From NCBI GenBank assembly GCA_030267965.1, contig BRYA01000141.1, forward strand, positions 7,451-71,450: DNA of 64,000 nt, given 5' to 3'. Shown here one piece after another: positions 1 through 10,509 of the stretch. The translations under genes were made by a program, and so were the position numbers. Positions within the stretch are counted from its first letter, which is position 1. Every line of letters begins with the position of its first letter. The stretch comes from Triparma columacea. Lineage: Eukaryota > Sar > Bolidophyceae > Parmales > Triparmaceae. The notes beneath the pieces were generated by a model. That model was not told the origin of the DNA and made no database searches. It worked only from the letters and a program-made list of their open reading frames with translations.

Positions 1-1499
1 GGAAAGTCTACATGAATATCCTTTGTGTCTGCAACATCAATGATAACTTTGCCATCATCTTGCTTGCACCAGGTAACTTTACTCCTCCCATCACGAGGAG
101 AAAATCGAGGGATGCCAAGATTCCTAGTTGTGATGTAGTAGATGGTGTGTGGATTTACTTTGATGACTTTCAAGAAGGTTATACCTTGTTTTTTGGAGTT
201 TCTTGTGTCTTCTCTGTTGCCTAATTTTGTAAACACACCTGCTGCACACTCCTCCACACTAGCATCAACCACAGTAGTGGCAAAACCAGTGCAAAGACTT
301 TCCCCATCAACATGAACTAGCTTCATCTTGACCCTCTCATCAGGACTCTTCAGTTCATTAAAGTTCTTATCCACCTTGCACTTCTCATAGACGAACTTCC
401 CCTTCCTAATCGCCTTCTCCTCCTCCTCTGTGTTATCTTGAGGTTCATTCTTGATGATATTTGCAAGGTATTCCAGCGCAGCCCTGTCAAACTTGTCATC
501 ACTCTGGTGAAACTTCTTCCGTAATTCAATCATGTTGCTTGCATACATTGTTGACAAGCGATTCATGATGAAGCTTGGCACAGAGCCCTTGATGTCCACC
601 TTCGAAGCAAATATGACTTTAGTCTGGGGAACACCGCCTGTGGTTGTGAGTGCCTCAAACATCCAGGTAGTTGTCGCAGATGCAAGCACAGTCCGAGAGT
701 TCATTGGGAAGTCTTTGTTCAGCAGGTCGGTGTCCTTGTACACTGTCCAACATTTCATTCCTCCTTCCTCCTTTTGCCAGCAAATAAAGCTTCTCCACTC
801 CCTATCAGAAAGCCCTCGTACCCCAAGACTCCTTCTGTTTAAATAAAGCTGTGAGTGGCCATTCAATTTCTTTGTTTTGATCGCCTTGTACTTCTTCCCA
901 AGTTTGGCTTGCCTCTGCCTTGAATCCTTAATGAACTCATATGCCACACATTCTGCAAGTGAAGCATCGACAACAGCCTCGCATATCCCAATGCCTTGAG
1001 ATTCCCCCTCAAGATGGACAAACTTCATCTTCACCCTGGGATCTGGACTCTTCACATTCTTGAATTTCTTGCCTGCCATGCACTTCCTATAAAACTCCTT
1101 GCCGTCCCCCACCACTGCTTCCTCCTCGTTGCTATAATCCTGGGGCTCATTCCTAATAATATTGGCAAGAGCCTCCAGCACAGTTTGGTCAATCTCCTCA
1201 TCAGTCCGTTCGGTGTCACCGACACTGACTGGGGACAGTTGGAACCCCTCGGCTATTTTTTCCTCCAGATTTTCAGCGTCGTCTAGCTCGCCGGGGGGAT
1301 CGTCGACGCGAGTAACGCGTCCCTTCTCCATATCATTGTCATTGATCAACTCAATGATATCGTCAGGAGCACCAGCAATCTCCTCTTTTACTTTGCTCTC
1401 AACGTCGACATTTTTTTCTTGGTCAGTTGGGCCCCTCTCGTCGTCGTTTACGGCGATGACTTGCTCGTCCGCCTGCTTGGGGCTAACTTTCATGCTCAT
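1..1499 (-). CDS. Tandem START-like domain protein, C-terminus beyond window
   Basis: An uninterrupted reading frame runs from an ATG at 1499 to the left edge (at least 499 residues, no stop). After an acidic, low-complexity leader of about 85 residues the protein carries two related units, about residues 90-310 and 310 onward. Each opens with a similar segment (EALANIIRNEPQD and EYLANIIKNEPQD), then KSPDxRVKMK, then (V/I)DAS and a conserved YLNRRSLG or YITTRNLG stretch. The first unit continues with REWRSFICW and WTVYKDTD, as in the START/Bet v1-like lipid-binding domains that are multiplied in some stramenopile genomes. Those domains hold a hydrophobic ligand such as a lipid; the ligand here is unknown. 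No signal peptide or membrane segment is visible, so a cytosolic role is inferred. The family call rests on recall of similar algal proteins. Confidence 0.62.
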   Translation of the reverse strand, partial: MSMKVSPKQADEQVIAVNDDERGPTDQEKNVDVESKVKEEIAGAPDDIIELINDNDMEKGRVTRVDDPPGELDDAENLEEKIAEGFQLSPVSVGDTERTDEEIDQTVLEALANIIRNEPQDYSNEEEAVVGDGKEFYRKCMAGKKFKNVKSPDPRVKMKFVHLEGESQGIGICEAVVDASLAECVAYEFIKDSRQRQAKLGKKYKAIKTKKLNGHSQLYLNRRSLGVRGLSDREWRSFICWQKEEGGMKCWTVYKDTDLLNKDFPMNSRTVLASATTTWMFEALTTTGGVPQTKVIFASKVDIKGSVPSFIMNRLSTMYASNMIELRKKFHQSDDKFDRAALEYLANIIKNEPQDNTEEEEKAIRKGKFVYEKCKVDKNFNELKSPDERVKMKLVHVDGESLCTGFATTVVDASVEECAAGVFTKLGNREDTRNSKKQGITFLKVIKVNPHTIYYITTRNLGIPRFSPRDGRSKVTWCKQDDGKVIIDVADTKDIHVDF

Positions 1500-2338
1500 G
1501 AAGGGGGGGAAGGCTGAAAGGTGGAAGGGTAGTTTGGGGATAAGTGAGGTGTTTTTGGTAACGGTATGGTCGCGGCGAGATGATGAGGGGCAACAACAGT
1601 TATCGCTAATTAATATACGGCGATTGACTCCAGTGCAGTCAACCAACCCCACCGTCCTTGGTCGAGGCACCAAGGTGGATTTGAGTTGACGTTGTATTTT
1701 TACGTTGCGGTAGTTTCTTTCTCAATTTACGTCTCGTACCACCTGAGCTTAGGTCTCAATGCACATTCTTACCTTCAACGAAGCTTTTACAGGGGCTGAT
1801 TCTTGGGGTTTACTTTGGCTGAGGACGGGAGGGGAAAGGGGGGGAGGTTGTGAGGGATAAAGGGTGATAATATTCGTCAAAAGACGTCAGTAAGTCTGGA
1901 CGTAGGACAATGTAAGCCCGGAGTGTAGCTAAAATCCCGTCGGGGTTCTCATGAAGATGAATAATCCCTGGATTCAGAATTTACTGGTTTCGGGGGAGCT
2001 CTAAAAACTCTTCAGAGGTTTCTATATACGGCCGAATTTGTGTTTCTTATGCATTAAACGTTCTTATTGATAGTCAATGGCCACTCCTCGTACGTCCTCA
2101 CCTCTAAGTTTTCGCTTTTCTTGGTTCTTTTCCAAAATTAAAAATTTGGTTCAAAGTTGGTCGATCCTGTTGTAACATATAATCATCTAGTTTTGATCCG
2201 ATTCATTCTCTCCGATTGATTGTATTTGCTAAACTCCCAGGGCCATCCCAAACCCCTCCCTCATTCACCTTCGGTCGCCATAGCGCTGAAACGCCATAAA
2301 AAGCCAATGTATTTTCTTAAACTCTATTATATTCTCCT
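1500..2338. other. Intergenic region, about 840 bp
   Basis: This stretch separates the start of the START-like gene from the 3' end of the PDZ/PA gene. Reading frames are short and show no recognisable domain. I see no RNA gene or clear repeat. It should hold the promoter of the START-like gene next to 1500 and the 3' UTR of its neighbour near 2338. Confidence 0.5.
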
Positions 2339-4984
2339 CTAACCTTCCGTAACTCCCATACCATAAAGCGCTGGTCCACTGATCTTTTGCCGATTATCCT
2401 GATAGAACAAATCCCTCCAAAAGGAGTGGACAGCCATGACAGTTGGAATGCGGATGGCTTCCGTCTGCTCCTCTGTTGCCATGACTCTCTGAGGCTCCCT
2501 GTCCACCTGGTTGTCGTTCTTGTCGTCGTCCACGATAATGAGCCCGACTGCCCCTACCTTCATTGCCTCAATAGCCTTATCCCCGAAGGAGCAGCCCCCT
2601 CCCCTCAGAACTACCGCGACCGACCCCGCCACCTTGACCTCGTAGTCGGCCGCCTTGCAGCCGTACTCTGGACGCGCTGCGATGATCCTGAATGGAATGT
2701 TTTTCCCTCCCCCCCCCTCTATATCAACAAAGCCCCCCCCCGCCCCGGCTGAGGGGCCAAAGGCCGCCCAAGCGAAGCCGTACCCCTCCTCTGCCTTAGA
2801 CTTGTGCCCCGCGGTTCCCCCAACCACGTAAATCCTCCCCCCGGTGTTATCTCTGTTGCGCTCGGCGACTGCTCCTACACTCGGAAGCATTGCGTTCTTG
2901 CTGTTCTTGCAGCCTATGTAGCCCTCTACGTGATCTAGGCCTGGCACATTCAAGAGGGCTTCTGTCACGATGCTACCGTACAACCCACCGACGCTAAAGA
3001 CTCCTGTTCCCCTCTGGTTGATGTCGTTGGTTGCAACTGGGCCCTTGGGAATCTCTGACAGGGCCTTGGGCTCGTTGTTCACTAGAATCATCGCCCCTGC
3101 TCCACCGTGGGATGCGAACTTTGCCTTGTCCACCATACCGCACACTCCCCTCCGGGCAAAGATAACTTCATTATTTGTCCACGTTTCCCCCTCCTTGACC
3201 TTTCTCACATCGTACTGGCAGAGAGTGCTGTCGTTTCCTGAGAGGCTGAATGTAAGCAACCCGCCGTCCGCAGGAGGCCCGCAAGGCATCTCTCCGCCCT
3301 CTGGCCCCCCCCACGAGGACGATGGCAATGGGAACGAGCCGTGAAGTGCATAGGGTGAGACAATGTGGAGCACAAAGTTACTCCCTGCCTTTTGGCTACC
3401 ACTTTCTGCCCCTCCCCCGCCTCCCGCTTCCCCTCCCTCCCCCTCCTCCTCCTCCGGAGCCTCTCCCTCACCCAACACACGTTCTGGCACCTTGAAGCGG
3501 AGCTTTCTTGGCCACTTCAACTTCATAATCTTTTTGATGCCCTTCTTCGTGTCGAGCCCAACGATGCTCTCCCCACCCACTGCAATCAAGTGATCTTCTG
3601 GTTGAACCCCTGCCGTTAGAGCAGGCGAGCCGGGGGCGACCTCCGTGACTATGGTTCCGTCCTTGGAGTCTAAGTCGAAGCTCATGCCCATGGATACATC
3701 TTCGTCGTCGAAAACTATCGTGAACTCAAAGCCAGGAAAGTTGTCTCTTCCGTTCTTCAAGTTTGTCTTCTCTTCGGTAGACTGAGATACGGGGTATTCG
3801 TGCTTCAGCAGTCTCTCTTGTTTTTCCTTCATCTCTTTGAGCATTCTTGCCTTCTGCGAGGTGTGTGACGGAAGAGAAAGAGGGAGAAAGAAGGGGCGAA
3901 GGAGGGGGGGGTGAGGTGACGAGGCGTGAACACCCTTCTTATCTCGCACCCCATACCCCCCTACACAACTTCTCCTTCACAACCCTCAACCCCCACTCCT
4001 CACCTCCTCCCTCTCCATTTGTTCCTCCTCCTTCACCCTCTGAGCAGCCTCCCTCTCTTCCCTCTTCTTCCGCTCTGCTGCCTCCGTCGCGCTCTCCTTC
4101 GCCTTCTTTGCTGCCTCCGCCGCGCTCTCCTTCGCCTTCTTCGCTGCCTCTGATGCGTTCTCTTCAGCCCTCTTCCCTGCCTCTGCCGCCCTTCTCTCGT
4201 CTTCTTCCCTCTGCATCTTGGCCTCCTCCATTCTTCTCTTGGCGTCCATTGCTATACCTCTCTCTTTCTCCTCCTTTAGAAGTTGCTCCCTGACTTTCCT
4301 CTCCACCTCCGCCTCCGCCTCCTTCAAGAGTTTCTCCCTCAGCGCAGACTCCTCCTTGCTCTTCCTCTCCATCTCTTCCTTGAGTTCCGCCAGCTGCCGC
4401 ACTTGGTCCTCGGCGTAGTCGGCCATGGCCTGCATAGACATTTCATAACGAAGGTCCCCAATCGGCCGGAACGTGTAGTTTCTAGGAAGGTCGATGAATT
4501 CTACTTTGAGGAATCCAATTGTGTTGAAAGCTTCCGCGTGCTTGCTCTGCTTTCCTACAATCGGCACCATACGCGCAGATGATGTTCCAAGTGCCTCCTT
4601 CGGATCCGCCAGTATGTCCTCGAAGAAGTCAAAGTCCGCCATTGGGACTCCATCTACCTCTACAAGGACAGTGCCGATGGGGGGAGGTTTTTTCTGGCTT
4701 GGCATGTACTGCATCCTCGACTCCAATTCGTATCCCAGCGGGAACCTGACCTCTCCGCCGAACGCGTCCATGGTCTTGTGCCAGTATGGCTTGATTATCA
4801 CGTTCTGCATTCCCACTTCGTAGCGAGAGTGTGCACTTATGCTAATGTCCAAAGAAGGATCTGTGGCATTGGCGGTCTGCATTGACGCCTTGGCCCTCCG
4901 TTCGTGCATAGGCAGAATCGTCTCGGGGGAGATCCCCTCTCCTCGAGCTTGCGCCGCCAGCAAGAGGAGCAGGACAACCCACAT
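2339..4984 (-). CDS. Secreted/endomembrane PDZ and double protease-associated (PA) domain protein
   Basis: Two exons, 4984-4004 and 3853-2339, are joined in phase 0 across a 150-bp intron (GTGAGG...CAG), giving 831 residues. The first ATG (4984) gives a classic signal peptide, MWVVLLLLLAAQARG. An N-terminal PDZ-like region (about residues 60-175) is followed by a charged Ala/Lys/Glu coiled coil (about 190-345) that bridges the intron. A second PDZ-like domain (about 365-450) contains IVTEVAPGSPA and GVQPEDHLIAVGG. After a Gly/Glu linker come two PA domains, recognised by RRGVCGMVDKAKFA with GAGAMILVNNE and by RGGGCSFGDKAIEA with GAVGLIIVDDD. PA domains act as lids or ligand-binding modules on secreted proteases and sorting receptors. 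No protease catalytic domain is present, so an adaptor or sorting role is inferred. Its start lies only 73 bp from the divergent gene at 5058. Confidence 0.7.
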
Positions 4985-5057
4985 CTTGAGCAATTATTTT
5001 AAGCGGAAGGACCTTACACCAATTTCCCAGTCCCCACTTCCAAACCGACCAATTCGA

Positions 5058-7294
5058 ATGGGTGGAATATCATCCTCGCCTGTCGAGCCAACGTTTGAGG
5101 AGTTTAAGAGCTGGAACCTCTCAGCGGCAAAGGATAGTAAGTTTTTCCCAACCTTACCCTAGCTGTTAGTCTCGACAGGCTTTCTATCTTTTACACTAAC
5201 ACGCCATCCTCCTGCCCTTCCCTTTCGTCCCAGTGCTCCTCCAGTACAGGGCTCGTGACTTTGACTTTGGAGTCGACGCGCAGGTGGTCACTTCCCTAAT
5301 TGGAGGAGACACCTCCCTCGCAAGGAATATTATGCAGGCCTTTGGCCCGTCTTCCACGGTAATAAACGCCCTGTCATTCATGTCGACGGTGGTATTACTA
5401 TCCAAGGATCTCGAGAGTCCGTCACCCATGAAGTCGAAGTGTGACCTCATATTCGATATATATGACTTTCACGAAAGTGGAGGTGAGGATAAGCTGAGGA
5501 GCAGAGCAGACCGGAGGCTTGAGGCGCAAAGTGCGGCAATATCAAACCATATTGATGGCGAAAAACGCGCAATACCTGTCGCCCTCGGATGTTGCAATCA
5601 ACACGAATGCAAGCAACCCCACTTTTGCTCCTCGCAAACGCTGACTCCCCCCCACCTCCTCTCGCCACTTGCTCGCAGACATGAGCCTTGACGAGGTAAC
5701 GATCCTTTTGCTCAGCGTGCTGAAGGGAGTGAACGTCGTCTGTGGGGCTGCTGACGAGCCCTCTGACGAGACCATGGAGCAGTTCACCCTCGTCATGTTC
5801 CAGAGCGCTGAGAAACCCATCACTGGATTTCTATCTAGGAGTGAATTCACCACATGGATCATGGACTGGGTGGGTGCAGAAGAGAATGTAGATTTTTCCA
5901 CTCTCCTCTCGAGGTTCACTCCTGGTGCTCTCATCACGCCCGAGCAGCAGGCTGCCTTTGAGCTCCAGGCCAAGCTGGATGCAGAGAAGGCAGAGGAGGA
6001 GGCCAGGCAGAGGAGAGAGCTCGAGCTCAAGAGGAGGCTCGAGATCGAGGAGGCTGCGAGGAAAGAGGCTGAAGAGAAGGTGCGGGTCCAAAGAGAGAAG
6101 GAAGCTGCGGAGAGGAGGGCGGAGGAGGAAAGGTTGGAAGGCGAGAGGAAGGCGGAGGAAGCAAGGCTCGAGGCAGAGAGGAAGGCGGAAGAGGAGAGAA
6201 GGCTCGAGGAGGAGAAAAAGCTCGAGGCCGCAAGGCTGGAGAAGGAGAGGGTTGAGGCTGAGAAGAGGAAGGCTGAGGAGGAGCTGCTGGCCAAGGAGAA
6301 GGCCGAGCAGGATGCGGCAGCCCTCAAGATGCAGCAGCTTCAGAGGGCCAAGACGGCAAGGGCTAAGGTCGCTGCTAAGAGGGCGGAACTCAAGAAGCTC
6401 GAGGAAGAAGAGAAGGCCGCCGTAGCGGATTCTGAGGAAAAGGGGGCCGAGGACACCTTGACTGCAACTTTGCTCACAGACATTGCTGACAATGAGGAGA
6501 CAAACGATGCCGCCACAAAACTCCAGGCCGTTCAACGGAGAAAGGAGGCCAAAAAGATGGTTGAACAAAAGCGAAAGGAACTAGCTGCGGCAATCAGCGA
6601 CGCGGGGAAGGAAGGAGCGGAAGAGGGCTTGCTGGGAATCCTCAATGGTGCAGCTGCTGAGGAGGAGGAGGGGGGGGGAGAGGGCGGGGGCGGGGGCGGG
6701 GGCAAGGTTAAAGTTGAGGAGAGTGAGACGAAGGAAGTCCTTGACACCGCTGCCGGAGAGGGGGGAGAGGCTGAAATGACGGAGGAGGAGAAGGAGTTGG
6801 AGAAGATCAAGGCAGCCCAGGCGGGCAGGAGCCGGGCCCACACCGTCGCTCACAGGTCCGCCGAGCCGCTCGCTGAGGAGAGCATCCCTGTGGCTGAATT
6901 GACCGAGGAGGAAAAGGAACTTGAGAAGACCAAGGCTGTTGCGGCTGGGAGGAGCCGGGCCCACACCGTCGCTCACAGGTCCGCCGCGCCGCTCGCTGAG
7001 GAGAGCATCCCTGTGGCTGAATTGACCGAGGAGGAAAAGGAACTTGAGAAGACCAAGGCTGCTGCGGCTGGGAGGAGCCGGACCCACACTGTCGCACACA
7101 CGTCGGCTGCGCCGTTGGCGGTGAAGCCCGAGGAGAAAACTGAAGAAGTGACGGCGGGAGACGATGAAGATGCTCTCATGGCCGAGCTCGAGAAGGAAGC
7201 CACAGAAGAGACTAAGGACGTGGAGGAAACCAAAGCAACGGAGGAGAAAAAAGAGGAGGTTGAGCCGGCTGAGGTCTCGGCTGCCGCATCTTAA
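5058..7294 (+). CDS. EF-hand-like, coiled-coil, IQ-like protein with 41-residue tandem repeats
   Basis: Exons 5058-5136, 5234-5482 and 5679-7294 splice in frame (GTAAGT/CAG and GTGAGG/CAG) to 647 residues. Residues 1-200 resemble a neuronal calcium sensor/EF-hand helical layout (FDIYDFHESG then DMSLDEVTILLLSVLKG), but canonical calcium loops are not clear. Residues 200-360 are a long Glu/Lys/Arg coiled coil, with IQ-like helices around QLQRAKTARAKVAAKR and KLQAVQRRKEAKK that could bind calmodulin. A Gly-rich G-homopolymer insert lies at 6667-6703. From about residue 476 there are two complete and one partial copies of a 41-residue unit containing TEEEKELEK and GRSRAHTVAH. No enzyme domain is seen. 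A scaffold or cytoskeletal role is a guess from composition. Confidence 0.72.
6776..7130 (+). repeat. Coding tandem repeat, 123-bp unit, about 2.8 copies
   Basis: Units start at 6776, 6899 and 7022, exactly 123 bp (41 codons) apart. Copies two and three are nearly identical at DNA level, which points to recent duplication. Each carries one RSRAHT or RSRTHT motif, which resembles a basophilic-kinase site (R-x-x-T). Confidence 0.9.
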
Positions 7295-7434
7295 TGTAGA
7301 GAAGGCTGTATATCAACTAGATATTGTCGATCATAAAAAGACTTCAGACTTCAGAGCATCTTTATTTTGGGTTCCAACAAGCAGCTCCCTTTTCCTCCCA
7401 TTTGCCCTCTCCTTGCCCCCGGGTATCCCCTACG

Positions 7435-10400
7435 ATGCATCTCCGCGTGAGCGAACTGCTGTATCTCGTTCTTTTCTTCTTGGTCCATTTCACCTTGGGC
7501 CAAGGCCCCAACCAAGATGAATGGATCCATGTTGGTCAAGTCTGCTACACAGACATTGGAAATCTGTGTGGTGCAACTGCTCTTTTCTCCCCGCAAAAGG
7601 CAAGGGACTGTTTGGAGAAGGCGTACAATGGAGAGGAGGTCGGGGAGCTGTCTGAAGAATGCAGAGAGGCCTTGTCGAAGATACCTGAGAACATCGACAT
7701 TGACACTCTGCCCGGGCCTCCCAACAACGGACCAGGAAAAGGGGGGCCGCCGTGTTTCAATGATGTCGTGGATCTCTGCGAGCCTGAGGAAAGGGCGAAT
7801 TTTGAGAAGATGACGATATGTTTGCAAGCAAACTATGACGCACTCAGTGATCGCTGCAAGACGTCCATCGACAATAGGGGCGAAAAGATGAAGAGAAGTA
7901 TTCCGTCGCACTTCCTTCAGTCAGAGAACAAGGGCGCCACGCTCGCCATCACGGCTACGGCAATTTTCGTCCTTGCAATTCCCCTGATCGCCTCTGCCGT
8001 GGCCTTCACGCAATCGAAGAGAATGTGCGATGAAATCTACCACCCACAAGTTTTCCGGAGGTTGGCCGATGGTGGCACGCAGTTTGCGTCCGAAATTGGA
8101 CACGATAAGTTAAAGCTCTCCTTTTTCAACTTGAGCTATTTCATCGGAGACAAGAGAATTCTGAGGAATGTAAGCGCTACGTTCAACCCAGGAACACTCA
8201 CTGCGATCATGGGTCCGAGTGGGTCTGGCAAGACGACTTTCTTGAATGTAATATCTGGCCACGCGACAGTGGGGCACTTTGAAGGTTGCAGGATCGTAAA
8301 TGGCGTCATGTATCAGAAGAAGGAGTACGACGAGATATTAAGGGGAAACGGATACGTGGAGCAGGACGATACACTCTTGTTTGAGAACCTGACGGTGTGG
8401 GAGACGTTGTCTTTTGCCTCGTTGATTCGACTGCCCGACACCATGACGGTCAAGGAGAAGTTAGGAAGGGCACTGGAGGTTATGAAGGAAGTTGATCTTG
8501 CCGACAGGGCTGACGCCCCTGTAGGTGGGGCCACGTTTAAGGGAATCAGCGGTGGGCAAAAAAGGAGGCTGAGCATTGCGATCGAGCTGCTTTGCAACCC
8601 AGGTTGCCTGATTCTCGATGAACCGACTAGCGGCCTCGATTCAACGACATCGCTCCAATTGGTGTCAAAGCTAAAGAGAATCGCGGAGAATCACAAAAGA
8701 ACAGTCATGTGCACGATTCATCAACCCAGATCTGAGATATTTGATCTCTTCGACAACGTCATCCTGCTCGGAAAGGGGGGGGTTACAATTTACAATGGCA
8801 AGAGGGAGGATGCGGCAAACTTTCTGAAACAACACACCTCGCTTGACCTCGACGACTACGACAATCCGGCAGACTTTGTCATTGACGCGGTGGGATTGGG
8901 GGGTGGCGAGGAGGTTCAGAAGGAGGAGCGAAGGAGGCGGTCGGGGAGTGGAGGACGAATCGGGGGACTAGTCAGAAAGGTCAAGGCCAGGGTGCGTGAG
9001 AAGAGACACGAAATGCAGGGGTACGATGTTGTCAATGGGGGGGAGCAGGAAAGTAGCTTTACGATTGATGATGACGACGATGATTACACGGAGGGGGGGG
9101 AGGAGGGGGGGGGGGAGGTTGTCCTTCGGGGAGGAAGAACGACTCCCAACAGTAAAAAGTTCTCGACGCTTGCTCAGCATTTCTCCGAGAGCAAGCACGC
9201 CGCTGGGACCCTGGCGGAGATAAGGAAGCAGTGCTTAGGCATGGAGGAGGGGGACGGAAGGCTAGTGAGGGCAGTTTCAAAACCCAACAATTGGAGCATG
9301 GTGGTGAAGTTGTTTGCTCGGCGCTTTCAGAGGCTCAACACGGATCCAGCGAAGACCTTTAAGTCCTGGCTGGGGTTGGGTGTAATAGGGGGTATCATCG
9401 CGTACGCCTTTTCGTGGAAGAGCAACGGCGGGGATGATTTCAACAAGCCTTATCAGACGTTTATGATCCTTTTCAGTGTCTCCAGCGTCGTCTTCATAAT
9501 GGAATACTTGATCCTCGTTCCGGAGTACTACGACGAGCGAAGGATCTTCATCAACGAGCGGAAAAGGGGTGTCGTCGCGAATAGGAGCTACGTGATCTCC
9601 ACTATGCTAACCGAGATCCCGCGCGCAATGCTGCACTCGGCCATCCTGATTTCCGTTTCTTACGCCTTCCACGACATGAATCCTAACCCTACCAACATTC
9701 TCTTCTGCGTCGTTGCCCTCATGTGCGGGGCCGTTTCGTGGCAGTCGGTGATCTGCTTCTTCTGCTGCTGCTTCGACAATGCCAAGAGTGCATACGATAT
9801 TCTTTTTGTCGTGCTGGGTGGTGCGACGTTGTTTGGGGGGATGCTGGTGAAGCTGCCGAACATCCCCACTATCTTCAAGCCCATTTATTACGTGAGTGTG
9901 ACGGCGATCACCCAGCGAGCCCTTGTCGTCAACGATTTCCTTTGCTGCTACTTGAGTGCCAGCTGCAGTCTGCAGAGCTACAACGAGACGGCCGCTGCGA
10001 TTGTCCCGGGTATGGGGGGGGGCGGTTTTGGGCTGATGGAAGGGGAAACGTGCCCGCAGGCGTTGGAGTTTGTTGGGGACGGAAGTGATGAGGGAAATTT
10101 GGGTAGGCTAGCACTGCAGGTGAGCGGCAAGCGAATTGAATCTAGGAAAGGATTCGAGGGTTGCAACAAAATGTATTTGAGCTAATCTCCCCCCCTCCAG
10201 GTTATTGGCCTCGAGGACACAGACCCCTTTGTGGAACTCAGCACGCTCTTCACGATTGCAGTCGTCTTCAGGGGTCTTGCCATTGTCACTCTAGCAAGCG
10301 TGCAGAAGCTCAAAGACGCGCTTAAGGAGGGAGACGTGGGTGCATCGAGGAGGATGCTGGATGAGCTGGTGGGTTCGAACGGCAATGAGGTCGGGTCGGG

Positions 10401-10455
10401 AAAGGAAGGGAACGGCAGGGTATTCGGAGACGTCGAAATGGTGGAGAGGGTGTAG
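7435..10455 (+). CDS. ABCG-type half transporter with N-terminal Cys-rich ectodomain
   Basis: Exons 7435-10119 and 10201-10455 join in phase 0 (GTGAGC...CAG) to give 979 residues. The ATG at 7435 opens a signal peptide (LLYLVLFFLVHFTLG). Residues 28-150 hold two Cys-rich units (VCYTDIGNLCG..., PCFNDVVDLCE...) resembling the repeats of the Golgi protein GLG1. A transmembrane helix (about 166-192) follows. The nucleotide-binding domain has Walker A GPSGSGKTT (about 259), signature SGGQKRR (about 372) and Walker B LILDEPTSGLDS (about 392). A poorly conserved linker with a G-run precedes an ABC2-type membrane domain from about residue 640. The order NBD-TMD is that of the ABCG (WBC) family, whose members export lipids, sterols or xenobiotics as dimers. 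A similar extended N-terminus is known in some plant ABCG proteins. The substrate is not predictable. Confidence 0.88.
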
Positions 10456-10509
10456 AAGAATGTGTGTTTGATGTCAAATATGTTTTCCATTGGGTCAAAA
10501 TTATCCCTA

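Noticed and set aside
5542..6568. Long antisense frames of Ser/Leu-rich protein
   Set aside because: They mirror the Glu/Lys/Arg coiled coil of the forward gene, a usual artefact of such codon use.
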